The notes beneath the pieces were generated by a model. The model saw only the letters and a list, made by a program, of their open reading frames with translations, was not told where the DNA came from and did not search any database. This document shows, piece after piece, positions 30,173 through 40,784 of a stretch of DNA of 64,000 bases. The position numbers were made by a program, and so were the translations under genes. This stretch comes from Sabellastarte sp. h YS-2021. Its lineage: Eukaryota; Annelida; Polychaeta; Sabellida; Sabellidae. Position 1 is the first letter of the stretch; each line of letters starts with the position of its first letter. The DNA is taken from assembly GCA_964017235.1 (NCBI GenBank), contig OZ024931.1, positions 101,140,221-101,204,220 of the forward strand. The letters are read 5' to 3'.

Positions 30173-30634
30173 AAGCAAAAATAATATATCCACCCCCCAG
30201 GGGGGTGGACATAATGAATGGCACATCACAGGGGAGGGGGGTTTATATAGTGTGATATGGATCCCAATTCTGGATCCTGACTATAGATACCGACCCAAAA
30301 AAACAATCAGTCCTGTCGGGAATGGTCGGGAACATATTCCCGGCTGGTCTGCTTGTCTTTACTGCTTGTCTGTTTCTTATCTGGCTTGTCTGTTAGCTGT
30401 TAGGGGTTTAGGGCTTGTCGTAGTACTTCTACGACTGGCCATGCAAAAAATGTCCCCGACCCTACGTCTTGTTGGGAAGGTCATTATGGCCTGTCTGTAA
30501 TTATACCGTCCTGTTGGGGATTTCATAACCGACCCAGCATTTTTGCGCACTTTTTCTCACGACTCTACGACTTTTGGAACCGACCCTAGAGTCGTAGGGT
30601 CGGTTACAGGGTCAGCTCCAGTGGAACACCTGCA

Positions 30635-30958
30635 TTAGTTTGCTCAGTTGCCTTATCAATTGTTGGTGCATAGACATTTATCAAAACATATTTTGTCATA
30701 ATGTGCAGTCTAAAAGAAGATACCTACCGTATTGATCATGTGAGATTGAGTGTATTTTTATGTCAGTATCTGGTGCGATTAAAACTGCAACCCCACGACT
30801 ATTTGATTCTCCATGAGAGAAAAATATTTTGCCACCCCACTGCTCTTGCCAGACAATCTCTGATTCTGGGGAAGAATGACTGTCTTGAATGAAAAAATCA
30901 CCCCTTTTAGAATTTAACCACTCAAAAAATAGCATTTCCCTTAATCTTATTGCCTAGA
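30635..30958 (-). pseudogene. LINE A: N-terminal part of the endonuclease
   Basis: Reads GNKIKGNAIFFEWLNSKRGD, then SHSSPESEIVWQEQWGGKIF, GVAVLIAPDTD and, after a one-base frameshift, KYVLINVYAPTIDKATEQTN, ending at the TTA that borders Harb-3. The usual QET triad reads QDS here, so the catalytic Glu is lost. It is truncated at its 5' end. Confidence 0.85.
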
Positions 30959-31556
30959 GCAAAAAAAGGAGGCAAAAAAAGAAAAAAAACTGAACACACA
31001 TAGGACTAAAGTATAAACAAAAATTATTAATAAAGATGGTAATTTTGATTATGTATAGTGATGTGCTATGTGGCTGAATTAATTACTCAGAATTATGTTT
31101 TTATCAAACATAGGGACATGGGTATAATATTTTTTTCTTCATTCCACAGAAGATTGTGGAGAGAAACAAAAATATACACCATGTGAATACATAGATTGAG
31201 TACAGTTTAATACATTCATTTTACATTTTTGTTGCATAAACACCTCAAATTAATTGGGAAGTGACAAGTAAAAAGTTAAAATTCATTTTTTAACACATAA
31301 AGACCTCAAACTGCTTGGGTATGTAACAAGTGAAAAGCTTTTAAAATACACCAGTACATGCATGAATGCATAATTACAACTAGATTGGGCCAACTCGGCG
31401 CCAACATATCCCCAGACAGGTCATCACTCGCGCAACATGTTTTGACTGGGTATTTTCCATGGGACCCTTCTGATATAATCTTGATGGAAAACATAATCAA
31501 CCACTTATAACAACTTTCGTAATTCAATCCACAATATTTTTATTTTGCAAGCAAAA
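30959..31556. other. No gene seen
   Basis: AT-rich sequence without supported features. Confidence 0.35.
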
Positions 31557-31597
31557 TGATATCCCCAGATGACGGATGTGAATCCAGGAACTTAGCC

Positions 31598-32185
31598 GAC
31601 AAGAACTTTGCCCAATGCAAACTATCCACAGGAACTTTGCCCACAACAATCTGACAGGGTAGGATGTTCACCCACAATAGAAATTTTTCTAACCACATAG
31701 ACATTTTCATTTTTTATCAATCAATCAATTCAATTAATCAAACAATACTCCATTTAGATAACTACTCAGGATATATAGTGTTGAAAGAGACAAACATTAA
31801 CTGAACTAAAGCTGCACTATATAAAGCATGTAAGTTAATTTCATTAGCATTTAATTCACTGTTGATAGATTTACATAGTACTGCAAAATGCAAACAATAA
31901 AAATACCAGAGGTGGCCAAAACCTTTGCAATGAAGAATGCATGTATACAAAAAAGATTTCAAGAAAGTCCAACAGTCACTGAGAATATTATTACATTGTA
32001 ACATTACATACTTATAATTCGACAACATAATAAGAAGCTGACCTTTAATATGGTAGATATTGCACACTTGCAAAAACATTAAAATGCTAATTATGTGGAT
32101 ATTATTTCATATCATTATTTTATGCAAGTTCCTCCCCTGTAAAAAAGTGGTGGGCAAAGTCCTTTGTGGGCAAAGGTCCACAGAC
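31598..32185. mobile_element. Possible short TIR element with reiterated AACTTTGCCCAC ends
   Basis: Left: AAGAACTTTGCCCAATGC and GGAACTTTGCCCACAA. Right: GTGGGCAAAGTCC and GTGGGCAAAGGTCC, inverted. There is no coding sequence. Boundaries and duplication are not resolved. Confidence 0.35.
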
Positions 32186-32377
32186 AAGTTTATCTGTTTC
32201 TATGTTTTAATATATTAGTGGATAGATGAATGTTATAAAACAAATATGCAATTAGATTTTGGTTTTTTTCTTCATAATTTGACATGTATCAACAATTAAA
32301 GCACAAGTTGATCTAGTTGCAATGAAATAATTATGTTAAATAGGTTGATAAATATCTGATTTTACTGCAAGATAATA

Positions 32378-33867
32378 CTATTTGTTGATTACATTCTGTC
32401 TTATATTCCAACTACTATGCAGATAGCATATCAGTGATTTTTCAAAATGTGACACAATGACTGCCAATTTTTCTACATCATCGAGATTGTCAAAATTTTG
32501 TATTTCTGATTTAACATTGTTGTACAACACCTCTCTTGGCTCACTAAAAGCAATGCAGTTACATAAAAAGTGAACCTCATCTTCAATAGCATTACTATTA
32601 CAAATCAGACATGTTCGTTCTTCTATATTTAGTTTTCTATACAATTTTGTGACTGGGTCTTTTGTCAAATGAAATCTGCCAGTTTCTATTCGCAGTGGCA
32701 GAACTCCCATTCTGAATTGGGCCAAAAGTGACCTTTTGTATCGTGGAATATTATTTTGAAGATAACTTTCAGGCTTAAAGTTACATTTAAATGTCTTATA
32801 CAAACGGAGTTTTGGTTTTTGTTCAACTTCTTCTTTCCACTCCTTCTCTGCTCTCTGATACAGTTTTACTTTTACATCTTTTATGTTTATGACACGTAAC
32901 TGCTGGTAGTGATTTTGGATATTCAGAATGTCACATGCTTCCTTTACAGTTTTTGACCAACTTGGTTTTGAGCTGTTAAGGTCCCAGAAAAATACAAGTT
33001 TGGGGAGTCTGTTCGGTTCCATTTCAATAAGCTTATTCCACAGTCTGAACATACACAAATATCTTCTGTATTTACAAGGTAACCACCCCATATCCCCATT
33101 TATAGCAGCTACAGGTGTGAAACAATGTACACCCATAAAATACCGAATAGCTTTATTTTGTACAACATCACATTCATTTGCCTTTTTATGAGCCCAGACT
33201 GATGAACAATAATTTAAAATTGGCAATATTTGTGTATTATAAAGGGTCGAGTAGGTTTTATATCTCAAATCTTTTAGACTCTTTAGTTTTGATATCACTG
33301 AACCCAGTGCCCTGGATCCTGAGTCTGCTAAAGTTCTTATACTGTCATTGAAACTCAAATGTTGATCCAGTAATAGTCCTAAATATTTATATGTCTTAGT
33401 ATACAGTAAAGTTAAGTTACCAAAGCTAAATTTAAATTCTGATTGTTTTTTCCTTGCATTTCTAAAATGCACTATTTTTGATTTTTCCATATTTATATTT
33501 AACCTCCATTTATGACACCATTGTTGTGTAATGTCTAAGAGCATTTGTAGATCCTTCTCATTTTCTGCCAATAAAACCAAATCATCTGCATATAGTAATA
33601 AGCATATATATTGCCCATATTCACATTAATACCAATTCCTTTTTCTTTAAGTGTTATTGCCAAATCATTAATGTAAATACAAAACAATGTGGGTGACAAA
33701 GTGTAATCTGACTGATGTATGATGAACATCTTATTATTATAAATCTGACTAATGTATGATGAACATCTAATTAAATCTAACACTATTACTAAACATCTAA
33801 CACTATTACAGGAGATCTGCAACCCTACGGTGACAGTGACTAACCAGCCTGGTTCATTGTTTCTCAT
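32378..33867 (-). pseudogene. LINE C: 5'-truncated LINE of the LINE B family, RT second half and C-terminus
   Basis: The upstream frame (33867-33620) holds LSPTLFCIYINDLAITLKEK. After a frameshift near 33620 comes CLLLYADDLVLLAENE, then a long intact frame (33580-32378) of 400 residues. It holds the thumb (WRLNINMEKSKIVHF), connection (YKYLGLLLDQHLSF) and ILPILNYCSSVWAHKK. It also has GVLPLRIETGRFHL and the C-terminal Cys/His box CLICNSNAIEDEVHFLCNC. Same order and motifs as LINE B. The 5' part of the element, including endonuclease and RT fingers, is absent. Confidence 0.8.
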
Positions 33868-33869
33868 TT

Positions 33870-34540
33870 GATATAATCAATACCTTTGTTTATTTAGTGT
33901 CACTCAATAGCTGGAGGTAGCCAGAGGGGGGTGGGGGACTACATTACCTAATATGACAAAGGGGTGGTGTGATACTGCATAAATGGTATGAGATAACAAA
34001 TACTCTGGTATATATAAAAGGGGTAATAAAATACTCAGAAATCATCAATGGTCCAGGCTATCTATTTTATAAAGTTGCCCCCAAAAAGCTCAGTTAATCT
34101 TATGACCAATAAAAAAAATCAAATATATAAATAAGGAATGTCCAACAGGAAAATTATACCTCCATATTTAAATATAAATTATTAAACCACAAGAACAGAT
34201 TTATAATAATAATTCAGAATTGAGAATTATAAATGTGTGATTATCAACTGAAATAGGTTCGTAAGTGCAGGAGCTGTGTCAAAATTAACTGAGGCAAGTT
34301 GAATAATACCCGATTTTTACTACATAAGGCTATAATTTCATTAATAACAACGTCCATTTTGCCTACTTTAATATATATTAATCAGTTTCATTTTAAAAAG
34401 TTAAAAACTCAGCAAACAGAGGGATAAAAACACAAAAATAAGTTCTTAAAAGCCTAACATAGCCATAACATCATTAATATTCAAAATTTAAATAGACAGG
34501 CACTTCCTTTGAAAAATTCAAAGATTTCAGCTCTATGAGC
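33870..34540. other. No gene seen
   Basis: AT-rich sequence. A 26-bp stretch (CTGACTAATGTATGATGAAC and similar) is duplicated just inside LINE C at 33708-33766. Confidence 0.35.
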
Positions 34541-35570
34541 CACATAGTTCGACAGTTACAGGGCTTTAAAGTGGCACAATGTCCATAAATTTGGTCTCTG
34601 TGGGCATTTTAGAATCATTAAAATGACCTTAGCAATTAAACTACAGATCTGAAACTTTTTGGGGACATAGATAACAAACAAAAATTATATATAATACAGT
34701 TTGAGACTTGTCACACTTAGCATTTCCAAATTACAGGGCAAAATACAGAAAAAAATGTCAAAAAAGGTCACTTGGGCGAGTATCTATGGTCCTCATACAT
34801 AGGTTCAATGTCTAATAAAGGCCTTGATTTTTGGCACATGTAAAAAGAACGTAATAATGTATTCCTACTTGAGATTTCAGCCTTATCAGTCACGGCCATC
34901 AGTCACATAGTTTAACAGTCACAGGGCTTAAAAGTGGCAAAAAGTCCAAATATTGGGTCTCTGTGGGCCTTTTAGAGACCTCAATGTGACCTTCAAATCA
35001 AAGCTTCAGACTTAAAATCTTTCACTATCAAAGGTTACACATGGAATGTATATCTAATACAGTTTCAAACATCTCAGACTTACCATTTCCAAGTTACAGG
35101 GCAAAATATGTGGAAAATGTCACTTGGGTGGGTGTTTGTGGTCCTCATACACAGGTTAAATGTCTATTAAAGGGCTGGCCTAAATTTTGGGGCACATATA
35201 AGAAAGCATATTGATATATTCTCAGATGATATTATAGGTGAACCTATAGGACAAGAATTACATATGAAAGTTATACCTAGTGCAGTTTGAAACTCATCAG
35301 AATTACCACTTCCAAATTATAGGGCAAAATATGTGAAAAATATAGGAAAAAATCCATACGTGGGGTGTTTATGGTCCTCAAACACAATTTTCTCCTCAAC
35401 TTAAAGTCTTGATTTTCGGCACATGTACTAAGAATATATTAATGTGTTTTCAGGTAAAATTTTAGCCTGATGAGCCTCACCTAGAGGGCTGTAAGTGGCC
35501 AAAAGTCAAATTTCTGACCTTAAGGTGGCCATAAGTTCTTTATTATTGGGAGTTTAAGGTCACCTTAAAA
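34540..35570. repeat. Degenerate satellite: CAGGGCTTAAAAGTGGCAAA-type units
   Basis: Blocks near 34560 and 34921 share GGTCTCTGTGGGC. Blocks near 34712, 35084 and 35305 share TTCCAAATTACAGGGCAAAA, then GTTTATGGTCCTCATACACA. At 35542-35567 the sequence GTTTAAGGTCACCTTAAAAT is the inverse of the core of the 13431-13960 array. Confidence 0.7.
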
Positions 35571-36414
35571 TAGGGATCTTCCTTTGGCCACCCTTAACAT
35601 GTATACCAAGCTTGAAAAAAAATACTAATCCATTTTTGAGTTATCGCGAACACAAGGAAATTTCTACGGCGGCAGCGGTGGCGGCGGGCCGGACCTGAAT
35701 CCAATATATCCCCGACTTTCGTCTGGGGATATAATAATGCCTTTTCAGGGAAAATAACCTGCCCTCTGATATACCTCAAGCATATAACACCTTATGTGGG
35801 TGTTCCACCACACGACTAAGGCTCCCGATTAAGGGTTTTGGGGGGTCGGTTTGAAATATTTGCTTAGTCCCAGGCTTCCTGTAAGGATCGGTTGTGGTCG
35901 GTTGAGGCCGTGTGAAAAATCAAACATGTTTGATATTTCACACGACTACAACCGATTCCTATTTCCCGCCGTCAACAAAATGTCCAGTCCCAGGCGTCCT
36001 CAGGCCTCCTCAGACCCAAATTTACAGAGTCGGTTGTTGTCCCAGGCGTCCTGCGACCCTTAGTCCCAGACCTCCGTAGCTTAGTCCCAGGCGGCCGGTT
36101 CTTAATCCCAGACTCAAATATGATGCGTATGAATTTCATGCGTCTGAAAGTGAGTCGGTTTCATTAGTCCCCGGAAGCCTCAGACCGTCTGCGGTGTCCT
36201 GCGACCCAAAAATCAAGGTCTGGGACTAAGAACTGACTAAGGGTAACCGACCCTAACCGATCCAAACCGGCCTCCCCAGGACGCCTGGGACCACGCATTT
36301 TCAGTCTGCGGCGTCCTGAGGACGCCCCAGGCGGCCTGGGACTAACAACCGATTAAGAACCGACTGTTTTCCGCGCGTTGGAAATTAAAACGAGGCAATG
36401 AGCAGGTCTGGGAC

Positions 36415-36422
36415 TATATAAG
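36415..36422 (+). promoter_or_regulatory. TATA box of the Harb-2 MADF gene
   Basis: TATATAAG in the same context as in Harb-1, 174 nt before the ATG at 36596. Confidence 0.6.
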
Positions 36423-36595
36423 CGACCGCGCACACTTTGTCATTGTTACTGACTGTTTGGCTACTGAGAGACGTGTGTCACTGATTTGTAGGGGTTTTCA
36501 ATTTTTATTTTACATTTTATATACTTGAGCTTAAGGCAAATTTCACAGTTAGGAGACACATTTTACTATTTTTTTATTATTTTGTCGACTGGATC

Positions 36596-37819
36596 ATGAG
36601 AAAAGAGAAAGGAGGGAAGAGAGGAAGGAAAAAGATGGATGAGAGGGAGAAGGAAAGTCAAGTAGAGGAGAGGAGTGAAGTTATTACAGAAGAAGGAAGT
36701 GAGAGGAGAGAGGAGGAGGAGATTCAGGAAGATCCAGCTATTGGGGAAGCTGTGGCAGAAGAAGAAGAGAGGTGTGAGGAAGATCCGGAGTGCCATTCTT
36801 CAGCCAAGAGAGCCAGGGTGTGTGCCACTTTTACAGACAGTGATGAAGTTTCCATTGTAGAATTCGTCAAGCTGCACCCTGAACTGTATGACAAGGAACA
36901 TTCACGTTTCCACGACAGGAACAGAAGAGAGGCTCTCTGGGCAGAAATATCTGCAGAACTTAAGCTCCAGCCCTTTGATGTGAGAAGGTGGTTTGAGTCC
37001 CAGCGAACCCGTTATGGAAAGCTGTCTAAGCTCCAATCTGGCCAAGCCCCGAGGGAGATGACCAAGAGACAGTCCTGGGTCTACCAACAGATGGGTTTTC
37101 TTAAAACCCACATCAGAAGAAAGGGGGCCAATAGAAGTTCAGGTTTTGAGGCCAGTCCAAATACCAGCAAGCAGGACGAATCACGTGGGTCAACTACTGA
37201 CACAGAACACCTCGAGTCCAGTGTCCTGAGGGAGAGGAGTCAGTCCATCATTACATCAACACCCGTTTCAACTACAGACTCCAAGATTCTCGAACACTTT
37301 GAGCAGATGAGGACACTTATCTCAGGTTTTCTGCATCAGAAGTCAGACAGGCAGCCCTTCTTTGACTACGTGGCATCAGAGGCCGAAAAGATGACTCAAG
37401 AAGAATTTGAAGAATTAAAGGGCAAGATATTCAGAGATATCGAAAATATTAAGAGTAACCGCAGACGTCAGCCATTGCCCAGAAGATCAGCCACTGTTAC
37501 CACGGAGTCCCAGAGGGTCGGCCTACTGCCAACAACCACTCCACAGGCGTCAAGTTCCACTCAAGCAGCAGCTAGCAGCAGTTTTGTGTACTATACACCA
37601 AGCCCCATTGGCTTCAGCAACCCTACATCTGTCCTAACTGTACAGGACGAAGGGAGCAGACACAATCTGAGTGGAATCTTAAGCCAGCTACCAGATCTGA
37701 CATCAACACAGATCGGCGAGCAGCCTCAGCAGCAGCAGCAGCAGCAACAACCGCAGCAGCAGCTCTTGACTATCACCACTTCAGCACCGCCTCAACAGCA
37801 GCAGCAGCCTCCTCAGTAG
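36596..37819 (+). CDS. Harb-2 MADF-domain DNA-binding protein
   Basis: 407 residues, intact and intronless, colinear with the Harb-1 protein. Differences seen include Ser-Gln to Ser-Asp before the MADF domain (TFTDSDEVSIVEF), Thr to Asn in HDRNRREALW, Arg to Lys in NTSKQDES and small changes near the Gln-rich tail. The acidic N-terminus, MADF domain (about 84-145), FEQMRTLISGFL helix and terminal poly-Gln are all kept. Two intact copies of the partner protein in one window, against damaged transposases, is notable. Function by family: binding of element ends and recruitment of the transposase. Confidence 0.9.
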   Translation: MRKEKGGKRGRKKMDEREKESQVEERSEVITEEGSERREEEEIQEDPAIGEAVAEEEERCEEDPECHSSAKRARVCATFTDSDEVSIVEFVKLHPELYDKEHSRFHDRNRREALWAEISAELKLQPFDVRRWFESQRTRYGKLSKLQSGQAPREMTKRQSWVYQQMGFLKTHIRRKGANRSSGFEASPNTSKQDESRGSTTDTEHLESSVLRERSQSIITSTPVSTTDSKILEHFEQMRTLISGFLHQKSDRQPFFDYVASEAEKMTQEEFEELKGKIFRDIENIKSNRRRQPLPRRSATVTTESQRVGLLPTTTPQASSSTQAAASSSFVYYTPSPIGFSNPTSVLTVQDEGSRHNLSGILSQLPDLTSTQIGEQPQQQQQQQQPQQQLLTITTSAPPQQQQQPPQ

Positions 37820-37851
37820 CCATCCAGTCAGGGCGGGTCTTTGACCTGCCA

Positions 37852-37867
37852 GGCCCTTTTCAGGGCC
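37852..37867 (+). promoter_or_regulatory. Histone-type 3' stem-loop of the Harb-2 MADF mRNA
   Basis: GGCCCTTTTCAGGGCC plus ACCAAA, 33 nt after the stop codon, identical to Harb-1 including the downstream TTCCAAAAACAATTATTCAG. Confidence 0.7.
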
Positions 37868-38630
37868 ACCAAATCTTCCAAAAACAATTATTCAGCTACG
37901 TGTTCTTCCAATTCCCCTCCCAAAACAAAAAAGTTCAGTACAAATACTTATCACAAGAAAAAAAAATTAAAGTCCAACACTTACACCACCCCAAACATGA
38001 AACAAATAACCCATGGTACTACACATAACCAAAAAGGCCACATAAAAAAAATATTAAAAGTAACTCCCAATATGGCCATTAATCAGCCCATTTTTAGATT
38101 AAAATCCATGGGATAGTTTAAAATCTGTAATTGAAAAGTCCAACACTTGCACCTTCCCTAGAGTTAAAAGGCATAATTACATACTTACCAACCCACAAAC
38201 AGACAAACCCAATACCAAACATAACCCCCAAATAACAAACCCAGTACCAAACCTAATACCCAACTACCCCAAGAAAACCCAACCCCAGTAACCACCAACC
38301 AACAAACACCCAAACCCAAAAGTAAATAGAACCCATGCCAACGAACTGACAAACTATTTAGCAAACACAATCCCCCATTATTGAAAGCAAAACTAGTTCC
38401 ATGGTTATATTTTCCAAATTTTTGTGATTAGAAATGAATATTTAAAATTGAATATTTCCATAAAAAAATTTCTGCTACAAATAAGTTTCCCAGCCATGAA
38501 AAAAGAAAAATGTTTAAATTATGATGTGGATTTGAAAATATATAAAATAATAATTCAATTTAGGATATTATGTGTGACTTTGTGTTTCGCTTTTGTTTAA
38601 CAGTGGGTTTGTCTGTTTGTTGGGTGAGTA
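37868..38630. other. Harb-2 intergenic spacer
   Basis: No gene; colinear with 8066-8860 of Harb-1 with small indels. Confidence 0.5.
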
Positions 38631-38639
38631 AGTTGTGTT

Positions 38640-38895
38640 TGTCTGTTTGTCTGTCTGAACAAGTTATGTTTGGCATGGGGTTTGTCTGTTTGTCTGTCTC
38701 AACAAGTTATGTTTGGCATGGGGTTTGTCTGTTTGTCCGTCTCAACAAGTTATGTTTGGCATGGGGTTTGTCTGTTTGTCCGTCTCAACAAGTTATGTTT
38801 GGCATGGGGTTTGTCTGTTTGTCCGTCTCAACAAGTTATGTTTGGCATGGGGTTTGTCTGTCCGTCTCAACAAGTTATGCTTGGCATGGGATTTG
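38640..38895. repeat. 43-bp minisatellite, 6 units, in Harb-2
   Basis: Same unit as in Harb-1. Six AACAAGTTATGYTTGG cores are present. The last interval is shortened to about 39 bp by loss of one TTTG. Confidence 0.9.
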
Positions 38896-38940
38896 TCTGT
38901 TTGTCCACATAGCTGATTAATTGTTTTTGGAATATTTGGT

Positions 38941-38980
38941 AGTCCTGAAAAGGACTGTTATAGTTAGCCTGAAAAGGACT
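38941..38980 (-). promoter_or_regulatory. Tandem histone-type 3' stem-loops of the Harb-2 transposase gene
   Basis: The distal copy (38941-38956) is perfect on the minus strand: AGTCCTTTTCAGGACT then ACCAAATATTCC. The proximal copy (38966-38980) lacks one T (AGTCCTTTTCAGGCT), breaking a base pair. The copy with the ACCA flank is the one preserved. Confidence 0.65.
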
Positions 38981-39122
38981 GTTTACTGCAACAGGACTTA
39001 TATTCTGCCATCTTGCCAGGCCACTGCTCCCTCATTATTGAAGTAGTCCTTCAGGTAATCCCTCTGTCTTTTGGCCTCTCTAGCAGGGTTTCTGTCCTGG
39101 CCACCACCAGCAGCACCACCAA

Positions 39123-40310
39123 TCAATCCACAATCACCAGGCACATCATCATCATCATCATCCCCCCCGGCTGCTGACCAGCAGGTTGACCTTGATACTG
39201 GCTTCTGAGTATATTGTGCAGAACCACACAGGTCATGACCACTTCTCTAACTGTTTCTGGGGGTAGTTCAATGGTGGTCCTCATGACTCTAAATCTTGAC
39301 ACAAGGATGCCAAAAGCGTTCTCCACAACTCTCCTGCCCCTTGATATTCTGTAGTTGGCAATCCTTTCCTCCCTTGTTAACAGCCTTCTGCCATAGGGTT
39401 TCATGAGCCAGGTCTTCAGGGCAAAGGCATCATCTGCCAAAATGAAGTAGGGGACATCTCTACCACCCTGTGTTATAGGAGCTGGGTCAGGGAAGCCTAT
39501 CCTGCCATCTTCAATCCTCCTCTTCAGCTGAGAGGCATTAAATATCTGGGCATCTGAGCAAGACCCTTCTGTACCCACATCCACCCATCTGAATTTGTAC
39601 TGCCCATCTACCAAGGCCAACATGACAATGGAAAAGAACCCCTTGTAGTTGTGGTAGAGGGCTCCAGAGTTCTTGGGTTTCTTCAGGGCCACATGCTTTC
39701 CATCCAGGGCTCCCAGGGCATGTGGAACATTCCACCTGATCCTGAATTGCCTTTCCAGTTCTTTCCACTCATCTGGAGTAGTAGGACATTTGAGGTACTC
39801 TCTGGTGAACTCATCCTGGATGGCCCTGCAGACCTCTGGTAGAAACTTGGAAATGGTGGATCTGCCAACCCTGAACTGACAGGATAATGATGTGTATGAC
39901 TCTCCAGTGGCCAGATATCTGATGGTGAGGGCTAACTTCTCCCCAACACTGATAGGAGCTCTGTAGTTGGTGGCCTGCCTGGCTAGACGTGGTTCCAGTC
40001 TGGTCTTCATCATTTCAAAGAATTCTGGGGTCATCCTCATGTAGTTGGTGAATCCTGGAATGTCTGTGGCATACAGATCAGCCATAATGTTGTGGTAGGC
40101 CCCCCTCTCCTCTCTCTGCAGTAGCCATGGCCTGACCCACATGTTGTGCCTTCTTCTAGGTCTCTGTATGGGTGCTTGTGGTGCTGGTGGTGGTGGTGGT
40201 GGTTGCTGTGCTTGACGTAAAAAATGGAAATACATGATTATTTGTAACTGAATAAAAACCAAAAAAGCCCTAAGTTGTTGTTGAATCTGTCTTCCATTAA
40301 AAGGTGGCAT
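39123..40310 (-). pseudogene. Harb-2 DDE transposase, C-terminal frameshift
   Basis: 395 residues from ATG 40310 (MPPFNGRQIQQQ). The DDE_Tnp_4 core is complete: D in GALDGKH, DD in [13 protein letters not shown] and E in RRVVENAFGILVSRF. A one-base indel in the G-run and GAT repeat at about 39160-39170 shifts the frame. The acidic DDDDDVP stretch becomes a Met run (PGGMMMMMMCLV) and the frame soon stops. In the other frame the lost C-terminus continues (GLIGGAAGGGQDRNPAREAK) to KDYFNNEGAVAWQDGRI. If that tail is dispensable the protein could still act. Confidence 0.85.
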
Positions 40311-40352
40311 CCTGGTGTGTTCCTAGAAAAGCAATGATGATTAGATCGCAAA

Positions 40353-40367
40353 TTTTATATATATATA
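40353..40367 (-). promoter_or_regulatory. TATA box of the Harb-2 transposase gene
   Basis: TATATATATATAAAATT on the minus strand, 43-57 nt before the ATG. Confidence 0.55.
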
Positions 40368-40784
40368 CCCAGAAAATCCAGCAACTTTGCAAAACAATAA
40401 TCGGGGATCGTGGTCTGGGGAGGCCTGAGGAGGCCTGAGGACGCCTGAGGACGCCGGTAGTTAATCGTGTTAGTCGGCTCTTAGTCCCAGGAGGCCTGAG
40501 GCGTCCTGGGACCCAGTCGGTTTGTGTCCGACAGGATCGTGGTTGAAACCGACCCGAAAACTGGCTTAGTCGGTTCTTAGTCTCAGACCAGTCGGGGACT
40601 GTCTGCGGCCGCCTGAGGCGTCCTGAGGTGTCCTGAGGCGTCCTGGGGACGATCTGTTCTTAATCCCAGACTTCAGTACCGACCCAGTATTCCCGCCCAT
40701 TTTTGTCTTTTTTCAACCGACTGTGCACGATTAAGGGTCGCCGACAGGATCGGGGCTTAATCTTTTGGTGGAACAGGGGCATTA

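Larger units (their letters stand above)
27011..30211. mobile_element. TIR element with TAA duplication, filled by a 169-bp satellite
   Basis: The left end TGTCCACCCC and the right end GGGGTGGACA are flanked by TAA at 27008-27010 and 30212-30214. It has no coding capacity. About 80% of it is the tandem array. The right end has a GGACATCGG-rich block and a hairpin (CCACCCCCCAGGGGGGTGG). A 3-bp TWA duplication suggests mobilisation by a Harbinger-type transposase; this is inference. Confidence 0.75.
22461..30634. mobile_element. Harb-3: older PIF/Harbinger transposon inserted in LINE A
   Basis: The left end TGCAGGTGTTCCACTGGAGC and the right end GCTCCAGTGGAACACCTGCA are inverted copies, flanked by TTA at 22458-22460 and 30635-30637. 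The ends are related to Harb-1/2 (TGTTCCACCA). Both genes are present but broken. A LINE fragment lies in the MADF gene and a TIR/satellite element occupies 27011-30211. Its subterminal repeats use GGCCTGTCGGT and GGCTTGTCGG motifs, unlike Harb-1/2. The size without insertions is close to 4.7 kb. Confidence 0.9.
16335..30958 (-). mobile_element. LINE A: Tx1/L1-like LINE, 5'-truncated, split by two nested insertions
   Basis: Minus-strand pieces read in order: endonuclease 30958-30635, endonuclease plus RT 22460-20746, then the RT active site to the C-terminus 17880-16419. Harb-3 separates the first two and LINE B the last two. Removing the Harb-3 span with one TTA restores the reading frame (EQTN then FGHLLCNTMEKN). 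Removing LINE B brings the YADD-type box (CQLADDMTLFL, near 17850) into register after IKGIVVNHICIKQSNYKV. The native remnant is about 3.6 kb. It has many stops and is inactive. Confidence 0.85.
31560..35731. mobile_element. Possible satellite-bearing element, TIR TATCCCCAGA
   Basis: The left TATCCCCAGATGAC near 31560 and the right GTCTGGGGATA ending at 35731 are inverted matches of about 10 bp. The right end has the same layout as the 27011-30211 element: satellite, GC-rich block (GGCGGCAGCGGTGGCGGCGG), hairpin (TATCCCCGACTTTCGTCTGG), terminus. Flanks are TGA and TAA, so a duplication is not demonstrated. Confidence 0.3.
35795..40781. mobile_element. Harb-2: near-intact PIF/Harbinger transposon, sister of Harb-1
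   Basis: The ends TGTGGGTGTTCCACCA and TGGTGGAACAGGGGCA are flanked by TTA at 35792-35794 and 40782-40784. Gene order, promoters, stem-loops, spacer and minisatellite match Harb-1 with only scattered differences. The two copies therefore come from recent transposition of one source. It is 64 bp shorter than Harb-1, partly because of one fewer minisatellite unit. Confidence 0.95.
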
